64,000 nt of DNA from Gammaproteobacteria bacterium (GCA_947469285.1 CANIOW010000010.1:37189-101188); one strand, 5' to 3'. Positions 1 through 10,145 are shown, counted from the stretch's first letter. The notes: generated from the letters alone by a model not told the origin. Translations and numbers: made by a program.

Positions 1-1425
1 ACGGTGGCGAACTTGCTGCAAGACCGCGGGTATCGCACCTACGTCACGGGCAAATGGCATGTTGGCCGCGAACCGCACAATTTGCCTCCGGCTCGCGGTT
101 TTGATCATTCACTCATCCAAGCCGACAGCGGGTCAGATAATTGGGAGACCGGTCAGCGTTATCTCGGGGTGACCGATGCGGTGCACTGGTACGCGGAGGG
201 TCGCCCGGCGCGCATGCCCGCTAACTTTTATTCCTCACGGTTTTTTATCGATCGTCTGCTGGCTTTTCTGGTGGCTGATGCTGGGCGTCCGCAGCCGTTT
301 TTTGCTTATGTGGGGTTTCAGGCCAACCACTTGCCGGTGCAGGCACCACGCGCGTTCACGGCGCATTATCGTGGCCGTTACGCCGCCGGCTGGGAAGTGC
401 TGCGCGAGGCACGGCGACAGCGTGCGGTGGCCTTGGGTGTTGTGCCAGCCGGCGTGCCGATGGGCCGTTTGAGCAGCACCCCGCGCTGGTCGTCACTCGA
501 TGCCGCCGCACAGCAGACCAGTGCGCGCAACATGGAGGTCTATGCAGGCATGGCCGAAGCGATGGACTTTGAGGTCGGTCGGCTGGTGCAGCATCTGCAG
601 GCCACGGGTCAGTATGCCAAGACGGTGTTCGTGTTTCTGTCGGATAACGGACCGGAAGGCTCAGACCCCTATGCTAACTGGGCGGGGGCTTTATGGCTGT
701 CCACGCAATACTCCCGCGATCCAGCGCGATTGGGCGAAAAAGGCACCTACGGCGTCATCGGTCCGGGGTGGGCCACCGCAGCTGCGTCGCCGCTGGCGGG
801 TTATAAGTTCTACGCCGATGAAGGCGGGGTGCGGGTACCGCTGATTGTCAGTGGCGTCCCCGGAAGTACGCCGGGAACGGTGCATCACCAGTTCGCACAG
901 GTGCAAGACATTGTGCCGACGCTGCTCGAATTGACCGGCACTCCAGGCCCCGCAGCCACCTACGCTGGGCACTCGGTCGAACCGCTGGGAGGCCATAGTC
1001 TGCTGCCGGTGCTGCAAGCGCGCGCTACGCACACCTACGCGGCCGATGAACCCGTGGGGTATGAATTGTCGGGAAATGCGGCTTTGTACAAGGGTGATCT
1101 GAAGCTGGTGAAACTATTGCCGCCGGTCGGCGATAACCAATGGCATCTCTATAACCTGATGCTGGATCCGGGCGAAACGCGCGATTTGCGTCTCCAGCAG
1201 CCAGCAGCCTTCCGTGAGCTGCAAGCCGATTACGCCGCTTATGCGGCGGCAAACAAGGTGTTGCCGATGCCACCGGGCTACGAACCCGTGCAGCAGGTAC
1301 TCATTAATGCGGTGGTTAATGTCTATCTGCCGCGCTGGCGTCCCGTGGCGGTTTGGGGCGTGCTGTCGCTGGCATTGCTCGGGGTCTGGTGGTGGTGGCG
1401 GCGACGTACTTTGCCTGTCGCCTGA
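1..1425 (+). CDS. Sulfatase (arylsulfatase-like), 5' truncated by the window edge
   Basis: Predicted hydrolase of sulfate esters in the alkaline-phosphatase superfamily. The reading frame is open from base 1, so the N-terminus, including the Cys/Ser that would become formylglycine, lies outside the window. Visible family marks are the GKWH lysine-histidine motif (nt 49-60), the SDNGPEG metal/active-site segment near nt 640-660, a GGVRVPLIVS-type segment near nt 822-850, and the C-terminal sulfatase subdomain. The protein ends in a hydrophobic helix followed by WWWWRRR, which suggests a C-terminal membrane anchor, unusual for a soluble periplasmic sulfatase. lolC follows 20 bp downstream in the same direction. 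The substrate cannot be inferred. Confidence 0.88.
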   Translation, partial: TVANLLQDRGYRTYVTGKWHVGREPHNLPPARGFDHSLIQADSGSDNWETGQRYLGVTDAVHWYAEGRPARMPANFYSSRFFIDRLLAFLVADAGRPQPFFAYVGFQANHLPVQAPRAFTAHYRGRYAAGWEVLREARRQRAVALGVVPAGVPMGRLSSTPRWSSLDAAAQQTSARNMEVYAGMAEAMDFEVGRLVQHLQATGQYAKTVFVFLSDNGPEGSDPYANWAGALWLSTQYSRDPARLGEKGTYGVIGPGWATAAASPLAGYKFYADEGGVRVPLIVSGVPGSTPGTVHHQFAQVQDIVPTLLELTGTPGPAATYAGHSVEPLGGHSLLPVLQARATHTYAADEPVGYELSGNAALYKGDLKLVKLLPPVGDNQWHLYNLMLDPGETRDLRLQQPAAFRELQADYAAYAAANKVLPMPPGYEPVQQVLINAVVNVYLPRWRPVAVWGVLSLALLGVWWWWRRRTLPVA

Positions 1426-1445
1426 GTGTCCCGCACAATAGCCGG

Positions 1446-2717
1446 ATGTTCTCTCGTTTCCTTCCGCTGGCAATTGGCCTGCGCTACGTGCGCTCGCGCG
1501 ACGCCGGGTTCTTTGTCTCCTTCAGTAGCTGGCTGTCGCTGGCTGGCGTGTGCGTGGGAGTGGCTGCGCTCATCACCATCCTGTCGGTGATGAACGGCTT
1601 CGAAGGAGAGCTGCGGGGGCGCCTGCTGGCCATGGGAGCGCCGGTTACCTTGATGGCGACTCCCGGCACCCCGCCGCTGACGGAGGCGCAGTGGACGCCC
1701 GTGGTGGCGCGACTACGGACGGCGGGTCTGCCCGTAGGGGCCAGTGCGCCTTTTATTGATCAGCAGGCGTTGCTGTCCAGTGGCAGCGAAATGACAGGCG
1801 CGCTGGTGCGCGGCATTGACCCACGCCGTGAACAGGGGGTCTCCGCTGCGGCCCGTGCGATGGTGGAAGGACGACTCGATGCCTTGCAACCGGGCCTGGA
1901 GCGGATCGTGCTGGGGGTTGGCCTCGCCGATCAGCTGGGTGTGCAGGTAGGCGATGCGGTCACGGTACTCGTTCCCGGGCGTCGTCATGGCGCGCTCGAT
2001 CTGACGCCGCAGTTACGGGTGTTTACGCTGGCAGGCGTGTTTGAAGCCGGCATTGCCGACCATGATGCCGGTCTGGCGTTGGTGCATCTGGACGATGCTT
2101 ACACCCTCGGCGGTGGCGAGGGAGCGGTGCATCCCGCCGGATTGCGGCTGAGCCTGCCAGACCCCTTGCAAGTGCCCGAGCTGCGCGCGGCGCTGGAGCG
2201 GGCAGTGGGCCCCGCTATCCAAGTGCGCGACTGGACCGATGACAACGCCACGTACTTTCATGCCATACGCATTGAGAAACGGATGGTGACGGCCATCTTG
2301 TTGCTGGTGGTAGCGATAGCGGCCTTCAATATTGTGGCGATGCTGGTCATGGTGGTGCGTGCCAAACGCACGGACATCGCTATCTTGCGCACACTGGGTT
2401 TGACGCCGCGCGCGGTGCTGCAAGTATTCATGGTGCAGGGGCTGGTCATTGGTTGGGCAGGTGCCACGCTGGGGGTGGTGTTTGGGCTCTTACTGGCCAA
2501 TCATGTGGACAGCATCGTGCCGTGGCTGGAGCACCTGTTTGGCTTTCAGGTGTTTGACGCGGCGGTCTACTACGAAACGGCCATTCCCTCCGACCCGCAC
2601 TGGACCGATGTGGTGGCCATTGCTACCGCCGCTTTCACCTTGACCTGGCTGGCCACGTTGTACCCGGCGCGGCGTGCGGCGGCCACGTCCCCGGCGGCGG
2701 CGCTGCGTTACGAATGA
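1446..2717 (+). CDS. lolC: Lipoprotein-releasing ABC transporter permease LolC
   Basis: Inner-membrane subunit of the LolCDE machine, which extracts outer-membrane lipoproteins and passes them to LolA. The 423-aa product has the MacB/FtsX-type layout: an N-terminal TM helix ([14 protein letters not shown]), a large periplasmic domain, then three TM helices. The opening GLRYVRSR and closing AAALRYE resemble LolC more than LolE. ATG 1446 was chosen because the longer open frame upstream runs into the sulfatase and adds 31 residues that do not fit the family. It overlaps the next permease by 4 bp (ATGA), so translational coupling is likely. The partner chaperone gene lolA is at 46315. Confidence 0.93.
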   Translation: MFSRFLPLAIGLRYVRSRDAGFFVSFSSWLSLAGVCVGVAALITILSVMNGFEGELRGRLLAMGAPVTLMATPGTPPLTEAQWTPVVARLRTAGLPVGASAPFIDQQALLSSGSEMTGALVRGIDPRREQGVSAAARAMVEGRLDALQPGLERIVLGVGLADQLGVQVGDAVTVLVPGRRHGALDLTPQLRVFTLAGVFEAGIADHDAGLALVHLDDAYTLGGGEGAVHPAGLRLSLPDPLQVPELRAALERAVGPAIQVRDWTDDNATYFHAIRIEKRMVTAILLLVVAIAAFNIVAMLVMVVRAKRTDIAILRTLGLTPRAVLQVFMVQGLVIGWAGATLGVVFGLLLANHVDSIVPWLEHLFGFQVFDAAVYYETAIPSDPHWTDVVAIATAAFTLTWLATLYPARRAAATSPAAALRYE

Positions 2718-3979
2718 ACGGCATGCCCTACGAATGGCGGTTGGCGCGGCGCGCACTCGGCGGGGGTGGCTTTCTGTCGTTCATCTCTGGGGTGGCGTTG
2801 GGCGGTATTGCGCTGGGCGTGGCGGTACTCATTGTGGTGCTGTCGGTCATGAACGGCTTTGAGCAGGAGCTGCGTGAACGCATTCTAGGGGTCGCTTCCC
2901 ATGCCACGGTCAGCGGTTTGGACGGTCGCCTGCCGGACTGGCGTGCGCAGCAGCGGGTGGCGGCGAGCGCGCCAGGCGTGGTTGCAGTCGCGCCGTATAT
3001 TGAAGACCAGGGCTTGGTGATGGCGGAGCAGCCCGCAGGCGCAGGCGATAGTGCGGGTCCGTTAGGTACGGTGGTGCGTGGCATCGACCCGCTGGCGGAG
3101 GCGCGAGTAGGCCGTCTTGGCGAGCATCTGCTGGCCGGACAACTCAGGGATCTGCAGCCGGGCCGTTGGCGTGTGGCGCTTGGCCGGCAGTTGGCGGAGT
3201 CGCTGGGAGTGCACGTGGGCGATCGGGTCGTGCTCGTGGTGCCGCGTGGTAATGCCACACCCGCGGGCGTCGTGCCACGACTGCGACGGTTGACGATCGC
3301 CGCCATCTTTGATGTGGGTATGTACGAATACGATCACGGCTTGCTATTAATCAATCTGCAAGACGCAGCCCGTTTGTACCAGTTGGGTGACGCGGTGACG
3401 GGTTTGCGGCTGGCGCTGGATGATCCCTTTCAGGCCGGCAGCCGGGTGCACGAAGTGGCTGTGCGCTTGGGTGGGGGCGTCTATGTCAGTGACTGGTCGC
3501 GCAAGCATGCGAATTTTTTCCGTTCCATCCAAGTCACCAAGGGCATTTTATTTGTCATCTTGTTGCTGGTGGTGGGCGTGGCTGCCTTTAATATTGTGGC
3601 CACACTGGTGATGGTAGTGAAGGAAAAAGGCGCGGATATCGCCATTTTGCGCACGCTTGGTGCCACCCCGGGAGGAGTGCTGCGGACCTTCATGCTGCAA
3701 GGACTGGCCCTGGGCGCTCTGGGCACCGGTGTCGGCGTGGTACTGGGTTTGCTCGTCGCTTGGAATATCGGCGCGCTGGTGCATGGACTCGAGTATTTCT
3801 TCAACACCACGCTCGTTGATGGCCGCGTGTACCTGATTGGTGATTTGCCATCCCGGGTAGAACCTGCGGAGGTGCTGGCCGTCAGTCTGGTAGCGCTGGG
3901 GCTGGCGGCATTGTCGACACTTTATCCGGCTTGGCGCGCCTCGCGCCTGGCCCCTGCACAGGCCTTGCGCCAGGAATGA
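2714..3979 (+). CDS. lolE: Lipoprotein-releasing ABC transporter permease LolE
   Basis: Second permease of the Lol system, 421 aa, paralogous to the preceding gene. It has the same one-plus-three TM arrangement around a periplasmic domain. The segment [14 protein letters not shown] and the following [16 protein letters not shown] resemble LolE. The ATG at 2714 overlaps the lolC stop, and a second in-frame ATG lies at 2723. The gene order here is C-E-D rather than the C-D-E of E. coli. Its stop codon overlaps the lolD start (ATGA at 3976-3979). Confidence 0.92.
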   Translation: MNGMPYEWRLARRALGGGGFLSFISGVALGGIALGVAVLIVVLSVMNGFEQELRERILGVASHATVSGLDGRLPDWRAQQRVAASAPGVVAVAPYIEDQGLVMAEQPAGAGDSAGPLGTVVRGIDPLAEARVGRLGEHLLAGQLRDLQPGRWRVALGRQLAESLGVHVGDRVVLVVPRGNATPAGVVPRLRRLTIAAIFDVGMYEYDHGLLLINLQDAARLYQLGDAVTGLRLALDDPFQAGSRVHEVAVRLGGGVYVSDWSRKHANFFRSIQVTKGILFVILLLVVGVAAFNIVATLVMVVKEKGADIAILRTLGATPGGVLRTFMLQGLALGALGTGVGVVLGLLVAWNIGALVHGLEYFFNTTLVDGRVYLIGDLPSRVEPAEVLAVSLVALGLAALSTLYPAWRASRLAPAQALRQE

Positions 3980-4686
3980 CCATGTACACGGACTTTGCTC
4001 AGCCCACCGCGCCGGTGCTTTTGGCCACGGGCCTGGTGAAAGAATTTCATTCTGGCCCAGCCGTGTTGCGCGTGTTGGACGAAGTGGAGTTCACGGTGCG
4101 CCGGGGTGAGCGCATCGCAGTGGTCGGTGCCTCTGGGTCTGGCAAGACCACGCTGTTGCAGGTGTTGGGTGGGCTGGATTTACCGACGCGCGGTAGTGTC
4201 GTGATCTGCGGCGAATCCATGACGGCGCTGGGGGAAGCGGCGCGCGGCCAGCTGCGCAATCGGGCGGTAGGATTCGTCTACCAGTTTCATCATCTGTTGC
4301 CAGAATTTACGGCGCTGGAGAACGTGGCGATGCCGCTGCTGATCCGGCGCGATCCGCCGCAGCAGGCGCTGGCGACAGCGCAGGCGTTACTGGAACGGGT
4401 GGGTTTGGGCCCGCGCTTGCAGCATCGGCCTGCGGAGCTGTCCGGCGGTGAACGGCAGCGTGCAGCGGTGGCCCGTGCGCTGGTGACGCGTCCAGCGCTG
4501 CTGCTAGCGGATGAGCCCACCGGCAATCTAGATGGCCGTAATGCTGCAGCCGTGTTTGCGCTGATGTTGGAACTGAATGCCGAACTGGGGACCAGCCTGG
4601 TGGTGGTGACTCATGACGAACGACTGGCAGCACGCATGGAGCGCCGCGTCATGCTGAGTGAAGGGCGATTGATTGACACGAAATGA
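3976..4686 (+). CDS. lolD: Lipoprotein-releasing ABC transporter ATPase LolD
   Basis: ATPase subunit that powers lipoprotein release by LolCE. The 236-aa protein shows Walker A GASGSGKT (residues 51-58), the signature LSGGERQR, and Walker [14 protein letters not shown], followed by the switch histidine in VVVTHDE. ATG 3976 overlaps the lolE stop. An alternative ATG at 3982 would remove two residues. The open frame further upstream lies inside lolE and is not used. Length and motifs are typical of LolD/MacB-class ATPases, and the two flanking permeases settle the assignment. Confidence 0.95.
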   Translation: MTMYTDFAQPTAPVLLATGLVKEFHSGPAVLRVLDEVEFTVRRGERIAVVGASGSGKTTLLQVLGGLDLPTRGSVVICGESMTALGEAARGQLRNRAVGFVYQFHHLLPEFTALENVAMPLLIRRDPPQQALATAQALLERVGLGPRLQHRPAELSGGERQRAAVARALVTRPALLLADEPTGNLDGRNAAAVFALMLELNAELGTSLVVVTHDERLAARMERRVMLSEGRLIDTK

Positions 4687-4754
4687 CGCGACGCGTGCCT
4701 GCACGCTCGCCTTCTAGTCTGTAGACGCTCGATTGCCGCCCGGGTAGGTAGTGG

Positions 4755-7190
4755 GTGCCGGGCCACACTGTCCGCATGCCGTGGTTGCCGTTCGCTCTGG
4801 CCTGGGCAGCGCTGTCTGCTTGGGGACTCACCTGGTCACAGCTGCCGACATTGACTGTCTGGCGGGTCGGTGGCCTGGCGGCGGCGAGCCTCCTATGTGC
4901 GGTGAGCCTTCAGGCCGGCCGGCAGCGTTATCTGTCCGGTTTACTGCTCGGTGCGCTCGTGGGCTATGCGCATTTCAGCTGGCAGGCACAGGCGGCGTTG
5001 GCGCACCGCTGGCCGGTGAGGCAAGAGTCGGCGACCGTGTCGTTGCAGTTGTGTGTCACCACACTGCCGGAAATCCGCGCTGACCGGGTGCGTTTCGACG
5101 GACGGGTGCTGGCGGGCGCGGCTCGCGTGCGACAGGTCCGGCTTGGGTGGTACCACACGCGTCAGCGGCCGTTGGCTGGCGAGACTTGGCGCATCGAGAC
5201 GCGCCTGCGGGCGCCGCGGGGTTTAGTGAACCCCAACGGACGTGACTACGCGCTGGGGTTGCTGGCGGAGGGCATCGACGCGACGGGGACGGTGCGCAGC
5301 GCGCAGCGTGTGGTGGCACCGTCGTGCGTGCGGGGTCGTGATCGTCTCTTGCTCGCCGTCCAGCGCGTGCGCAGCACACTGGCTGAACGCTTGCGTGCTA
5401 GCGCCATCCGAGCGGCGCCGCCGCCGGATACCGGCACGGTAGTGGTCGATGCGGCACTGGCCGTGCAAGGGTCGGGCTTGTTGCTGGCGCTGGCCTTGGG
5501 CTTTCAGGACGCGGTGCCGGATGTGCAGTGGCGGTTGTTTTCGCTCACGGGCGTGTCGCATTTGGTGGCGATCTCGGGGCTGCATGTCACGCTGTTTGCG
5601 TGGCTCGTCCTCAGTGTGGCGCGCTGGGTGCAGGGGCGTGGCCGCGCAGTACCACCGGCGGCCCTAGGGGTGGGTGTGGCCAGCTTGGCGGTGTTGGCCG
5701 CCTTTGCTTACGCGTTACTGGCGGGTGGTAACTTGCCGGCCTTGCGGACGGTGTGGATGCTGGCCGTGGCGCTCGCGGTGCGTTTGCTGCGGCGTCAGGC
5801 GGGCATCAGCGAGGCCTGGTCTGCTGCGCTGGTCACCGGTTTGTTACTGGAGCCGTTTGCGCCCGCCTTGCTGGGGTTTTGGTTGTCGTTTGGGGCGGTG
5901 GGGGCACTGCTGTGGGCGGAGGCCGGGCAGGTGCGCACGGCGGTGGCACCTCCACGCGGGCTGCTCGCCCGTGGTGGCAGCCACTGGCGCCTCTTTCTGC
6001 TGACGCAGTGCGCCGTGACGGCCGTGCTCACGCCGGTGTTGGCCGGTTCGGTGGGCAGTCCCTCGTGGGTGAGCCTGCCGGTGAATGCGCTGGCCATCCC
6101 GCTGTGTACCTGGCTGGTGGTGCCGGCGGTGTTGCTGGTGACCCTGATGGTGGCGGTGGCCCCGGCACTGGCTGGCAATGCCGTCCATGCGGTGGCGGTC
6201 GGGCTGGGTGTGCTGGTGCAAGGCTTGGCAGCGGCGGCCGCGTGGCCAGGTGCAGGTTGGAGCCTGCCGGCCTTGTCCTGGTCGGGAGCCATGGTGGCGG
6301 TGGTGTGTGCGCTCGCGGCGTGTACGCCGTTGCTATGGCGGCGAATCCGCGTGCTAGCCGCGTTGCTGTGGTGTCTGTTGTTGCTCTGGCCGCCGGTGCG
6401 ACCTGCCGTGGGTGGCTTCACGGTCACGATGCTGGATGTGGGCCAGGGCAGTGCGGCCGTCATTGAAACGGCGCACAGCGCCTGGGTATTTGATCCCGGC
6501 CCGGTGTACGGCCCCGAGGCAGATGCCGGTGGGCGGGTGGTGGTGCCGTTTTTGCGTGCACGTGGCTGGCATGAGTTGCAGGCGATCGTGGTCAGTCACG
6601 CCGACAATGACCATGCCGGCGGATTACGACCCGTGCTGGAACGGTTTCCGCAGGCCACCGTCTGGTGGGGTGGGGATGATGGGGCCGCGAACCACACGCA
6701 GTCGCCGTGTCGCGCAGGGCTGAGCTGGCGCCGAGACGGTGTGCGCTTTACCTTTCTACATCCTGGCGCCGCGGTGGAGCGGGATGATAACGCGGGCTCC
6801 TGTGTGCTGCAGGTGGCCGGCCTACGGCATAGCGCCTTGCTACTGGCCGATATTCCGCGCCCGGTGGAAGAGCGGTTGGTAGCGGCTGGCCTGCCACCGG
6901 CGACCCTGGTGCTGGTGGCGCACCATGGCAGTACCACCGCCTCCGGCACTGCCTTGCGTTGGGCCACACAGCTGCCACAGGGGACTGGCGAGGCCGTGAT
7001 TTCGGCCGGCTACCGTAACCGCTGGGGGTTTCCCAAGCCGGCGGTGCGGCAGGGTTGGCAGGACGCCGGTCGGCGGGTGTGGGTCACGGGTGAGCACGGC
7101 GCCGTGACGGTCACGCTGCCGCAGACTGGACCTGCGAGGGTGAGTGCGGCACGTCTTGGTGAGCCCCGCTGGTGGCGCCCCCCCGGGTGA
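4755..7190 (+). CDS. comEC: ComEC/Rec2 family DNA-uptake channel
   Basis: Inner-membrane channel that carries single-stranded DNA into the cytoplasm during natural transformation. The 811-aa protein contains an N-terminal membrane/OB-like region (to about residue 200), a polytopic competence domain containing LTGVSHLVAISGLHVTLF, and a C-terminal metallo-beta-lactamase-like domain starting at TMLDVGQGSAAVIE with the metal motif SHADNDHAGG. The GTG at 4755 has AGG six bases upstream. An ATG at 4776 is the alternative start. No other competence genes are in the window. A comEC gene just before exbB/msbA is a common gammaproteobacterial order. Confidence 0.93.
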   Translation: MPGHTVRMPWLPFALAWAALSAWGLTWSQLPTLTVWRVGGLAAASLLCAVSLQAGRQRYLSGLLLGALVGYAHFSWQAQAALAHRWPVRQESATVSLQLCVTTLPEIRADRVRFDGRVLAGAARVRQVRLGWYHTRQRPLAGETWRIETRLRAPRGLVNPNGRDYALGLLAEGIDATGTVRSAQRVVAPSCVRGRDRLLLAVQRVRSTLAERLRASAIRAAPPPDTGTVVVDAALAVQGSGLLLALALGFQDAVPDVQWRLFSLTGVSHLVAISGLHVTLFAWLVLSVARWVQGRGRAVPPAALGVGVASLAVLAAFAYALLAGGNLPALRTVWMLAVALAVRLLRRQAGISEAWSAALVTGLLLEPFAPALLGFWLSFGAVGALLWAEAGQVRTAVAPPRGLLARGGSHWRLFLLTQCAVTAVLTPVLAGSVGSPSWVSLPVNALAIPLCTWLVVPAVLLVTLMVAVAPALAGNAVHAVAVGLGVLVQGLAAAAAWPGAGWSLPALSWSGAMVAVVCALAACTPLLWRRIRVLAALLWCLLLLWPPVRPAVGGFTVTMLDVGQGSAAVIETAHSAWVFDPGPVYGPEADAGGRVVVPFLRARGWHELQAIVVSHADNDHAGGLRPVLERFPQATVWWGGDDGAANHTQSPCRAGLSWRRDGVRFTFLHPGAAVERDDNAGSCVLQVAGLRHSALLLADIPRPVEERLVAAGLPPATLVLVAHHGSTTASGTALRWATQLPQGTGEAVISAGYRNRWGFPKPAVRQGWQDAGRRVWVTGEHGAVTVTLPQTGPARVSAARLGEPRWWRPPG

Positions 7191-7249
7191 TGCCGGGCGC
7201 GGTATCATCCCTGCTGGTCCGACATCGAGCTCAGGAGCGTCTTCGCCCC

Positions 7250-7912
7250 ATGTGGGAAATCTTCAAGACCGGTGGTCCGGTCATGTGGCCGATTCTCCTG
7301 TGCTCCATCATCGCTGCCGCCATCTTGGCAGAGCGACTGTGGAGCCTGCAGGAGCGCCGCGTTCTGCCGCCCGACCTCGCCGGTAAAGTATGGAAGCTCA
7401 TCGAAGCGCGGCAGCTCACCGACCGCCATGTGAGCATGCTTGAGCAAAACTCGCCGCTGGGCCGAGTGCTCGCCGCTGGCCTGTCCAACCGGCACCGCAG
7501 CCGCGACATCATCAAGGAAAGTATTGAAGACACCGGCCGGCATGTCGTGCATGAACTCGAGCGCTTTCTCAATCCACTGGGCACCATCGCCGCGGTGTCG
7601 CCACTGCTCGGGTTGCTCGGGACAGTCACCGGAATTATCTCGGCATTCAACGCCATCACTTCCCAGGGCGTGGGCGATCCACGGGTGCTGGCGGGCGGCA
7701 TTGGCGAGGCATTGATCACCACGGCCGCGGGTCTGTTAGTCGCCATTCCGGCATTGATCGGCTATCGCTACCTGCGCGGCCGGGTGGATGGCTTGGTGGT
7801 CGACATGGAAAAGGAAGCATTGCTGCTCATCCAGGCGCTGGACTTACAGGCGCGTGCTGAGCGTGCGGTGAAACCACGCCCCGCTGTGCCGGTGTCCGAA
7901 GCGGACGGTTGA
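7250..7912 (+). CDS. exbB: MotA/TolQ/ExbB-type proton channel protein
   Basis: Inner-membrane stator protein, 220 aa, with three predicted TM segments: PVMWPILLCSIIAAAILAE near the N-terminus, then TIAAVSPLLGLLGTVTGIIS and EALITTAAGLLVAIPALIGY. With the ExbD-like protein it would convert proton motive force into mechanical work for TonB-type or related envelope transport. ATG 7250 is preceded by CAGGAGC at 7232-7238 and fits the usual ExbB N-terminus, whereas the open frame continuing upstream does not. No tonB is present, so the energised partner is unknown. The position just before exbD and msbA is recurrent in gammaproteobacteria. Confidence 0.9.
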   Translation: MWEIFKTGGPVMWPILLCSIIAAAILAERLWSLQERRVLPPDLAGKVWKLIEARQLTDRHVSMLEQNSPLGRVLAAGLSNRHRSRDIIKESIEDTGRHVVHELERFLNPLGTIAAVSPLLGLLGTVTGIISAFNAITSQGVGDPRVLAGGIGEALITTAAGLLVAIPALIGYRYLRGRVDGLVVDMEKEALLLIQALDLQARAERAVKPRPAVPVSEADG

Positions 7913-7914
7913 CG

Positions 7915-8364
7915 ATGCGCTTCCAGCCCCGTCGCCAAGAAGATCCGGAGATCAATCTCACCTCGCTCATCGACGTGGTGCTGTTGCTGGTTATTTTCTT
8001 CATGGTCAGCACCAGCTTTACCGTGGATGGGCGTCTGCAGTTGCGCTTGCCGCAGTCCAGTGCGGCGCCTGAGCGACGGCTGGCGGATGCGATCGTGATT
8101 ACGGTCACGGTGGATGGCGAATACCGGGTGAATGACCGGGTGCTGGCCAATAGCAGTCCTGCCACCTTGCGTGAAGCTCTCGAGCGTATCGCGGCTAGTC
8201 GTGGCGGCACACGCGGTCGGCAGGTGACGGTGCGCGCAGATGCACGTGCTACCCATCAGGCTGTGATCACCGCCATGGATGTGGCAGGAAAACTCGGGTT
8301 TATGCAGGTCAATATTGCAACTCTGCAGGGCGAATCGGTGGCGGCACCTGATGGAGGTCACTAA
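7915..8364 (+). CDS. exbD: ExbD/TolR-family biopolymer transport protein
   Basis: Partner of the ExbB-like protein. It has a short cytoplasmic N-terminus, a single TM helix containing the conserved Asp in LIDVVLLLVIFFM, and a C-terminal periplasmic domain ending near residue 149. ATG 7915 gives the usual MRFQPRRQEDPEINLTSL start. A TTG at 7909 overlaps the exbB stop in the same TTGA arrangement used by genes near 47-49 kb, so a two-residue-longer form cannot be excluded. msbA starts 2 bp after the stop. Confidence 0.9.
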   Translation: MRFQPRRQEDPEINLTSLIDVVLLLVIFFMVSTSFTVDGRLQLRLPQSSAAPERRLADAIVITVTVDGEYRVNDRVLANSSPATLREALERIAASRGGTRGRQVTVRADARATHQAVITAMDVAGKLGFMQVNIATLQGESVAAPDGGH

Positions 8365-8366
8365 AC

Positions 8367-10145
8367 ATGGCTCGTCCTGGCGAAACGCCTATCCCGGTCA
8401 CTAACTTCAGCCTGGCGGACGACCCTTGGGCGGTCTGGCGGCGGTTGCTGACCTACGCTCGCCCACATTGGGCCATGTTCGCGCTGGGTGTGTTTGGCAT
8501 GGCGCTGTTCGCTGGCGTCGACACCGCCATGGCTTGGTGGGTCAAGCGTTTTCTCGATGGCGCTTTCGTCGAGCACGACCCGAGCACCCTGCTGATCGTG
8601 CCGGTCGGCCTCGTGGTGCTGTTTGCCATTCGCGGTGTGGGCGATTATCTCTCGGCCTATGCCCCGGGGTTCGTCGGACGTAAAGTGATCCAGAAGATTC
8701 GCGGTGACCTGTTTCGCCATTGTCTCGACTTGCCCACGGCGTATTACGATCGTGAGGCGGGAGCGCAGCTGCTCTCAAAGCTGACCTTCAATACTGAACT
8801 GGTGGCAGAGGCTGCAACCAATGCGCTGACTGTGTTCATTCGTGACACGCTGACCATCATGGGTTTGCTGTGCTATATCTTCTGGCTTAATTGGAAGCTG
8901 GCGGCATTTGCCTTCCTGATTTCCCCGGTTATCGCGACGCTCATCCGCCTCGTGAACCGCGCGTTTCGCCGCTATAGCACCCGTATCCAAGGATCGATGG
9001 GGGATGTCACCCGAGTGGCTAAAGAAGCCATCGATGGTCATCGTCTGGTCAAAGTGTTCAATGCGCAGGAACATCAGGCAGCGCAGTTCGCCACGGTGAA
9101 TGAACAGAACCGCTTTCAGAACATGAAGCTCATTCGCGCGCGAGCCATCAGTAACCCGACCGTGCAGCTCATTACTGCCCTGGCGCTCTCTGGCGTGCTT
9201 TATATTGCCATCCGTGGCGTGTTGGCGCACACCATGACCGTGGGCGCCTTCATGTCCTTCCTCACCGGCCTCATGCTGATCACCGCACCGCTGCGGCGAC
9301 TGGTTCAGGTGTTTGGCCCGTTGCAGCAAGGTATTGCTGCCGGGGCCAGTGTGTTCCAGATGCTGGATACGCCGATCGAGGACCGCGGGGGCGACCGACC
9401 ACTGGGGCGTGCCGTGGGTGAGGTGGAGTTCCGGGACGTGTACTTCACCTACGACACCGAAAAAGGGCAGGTCCTCAAGGGGGTCAGCTTTTATGCCCGG
9501 GCCGGACAAACCGTGGCCATTGTTGGCCGTTCTGGCGGTGGCAAAACTACCCTGGTGGGCATGTTGCCGCGTTTCCATGACCCCGCGCCAGGGTCGGTAC
9601 TCCTCGATGGGCATGATGTCCGCGACTATCCACGAATTGCCTTGCGCGACAATGTCAGTCTGGTCTCGCAGGATGTCATTCTGGTCAATGGCAGCATTCG
9701 CGACAACATTGTCTACAGCACGCTGCAGGCGACCCAAGAGCAAGTGATCGCGGCTGCGCGTGCAGCCCACGTTCTTGAGTTTGCCGAGGCGTTTCCGCAG
9801 GGGCTCGATACGCCCGTTGGTGATCGTGGTTCGTTGTTATCGGGTGGCCAGAAGCAGCGCATTGCCATCGCGAGGGCTTTGCTTAAGAACGCACCAGTGC
9901 TCATCCTCGACGAAGCGACCAGCGCCCTCGACACGGAATCTGAGCACATTATCCAAACAGCGCTGGAAACGCTTAAACGCGGGCGTACCACGCTGGTGAT
10001 CGCGCATCGGCTGTCGACCGTAGAACATGCCGATCTTATCGTCGTCATCGACGAAGGACGCTGCTTGGAGCAAGGCACCCACGCAGAGCTCATCGCGCAC
10101 GGCGGGGCGTATGCGGCCCTTCACCGGATGCGCTTCGACGCGTGA
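8367..10145 (+). CDS. msbA: Lipid A export ABC transporter/permease MsbA
   Basis: Homodimeric flippase that moves core-lipid A across the inner membrane. The 592-aa protein fuses a six-TM type I exporter domain (to about residue 330) to a nucleotide-binding domain with Walker A GRSGGGKT (387-394), signature LSGGQKQRIAIARAL, Walker B VLILDEATSALD and the switch His in VIAHRLSTV. Length matches E. coli MsbA (582 aa). It is followed directly by lpxK with a GTGA overlap, the classic msbA-lpxK pair, which supports lipid A as substrate rather than a drug. Confidence 0.95.
   Translation: MARPGETPIPVTNFSLADDPWAVWRRLLTYARPHWAMFALGVFGMALFAGVDTAMAWWVKRFLDGAFVEHDPSTLLIVPVGLVVLFAIRGVGDYLSAYAPGFVGRKVIQKIRGDLFRHCLDLPTAYYDREAGAQLLSKLTFNTELVAEAATNALTVFIRDTLTIMGLLCYIFWLNWKLAAFAFLISPVIATLIRLVNRAFRRYSTRIQGSMGDVTRVAKEAIDGHRLVKVFNAQEHQAAQFATVNEQNRFQNMKLIRARAISNPTVQLITALALSGVLYIAIRGVLAHTMTVGAFMSFLTGLMLITAPLRRLVQVFGPLQQGIAAGASVFQMLDTPIEDRGGDRPLGRAVGEVEFRDVYFTYDTEKGQVLKGVSFYARAGQTVAIVGRSGGGKTTLVGMLPRFHDPAPGSVLLDGHDVRDYPRIALRDNVSLVSQDVILVNGSIRDNIVYSTLQATQEQVIAAARAAHVLEFAEAFPQGLDTPVGDRGSLLSGGQKQRIAIARALLKNAPVLILDEATSALDTESEHIIQTALETLKRGRTTLVIAHRLSTVEHADLIVVIDEGRCLEQGTHAELIAHGGAYAALHRMRFDA

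Noticed and set aside
5753..6466. 237-aa open frame in another frame of comEC
   Set aside because: Gly/Ala/Val/Arg-rich out-of-frame shadow within the polytopic part of ComEC; no independent start signal.
8775..9770. 331-aa open frame antisense to msbA
   Set aside because: Lies wholly inside a well-supported msbA; its His/Gln/Arg-rich composition is that of a reverse-frame shadow.
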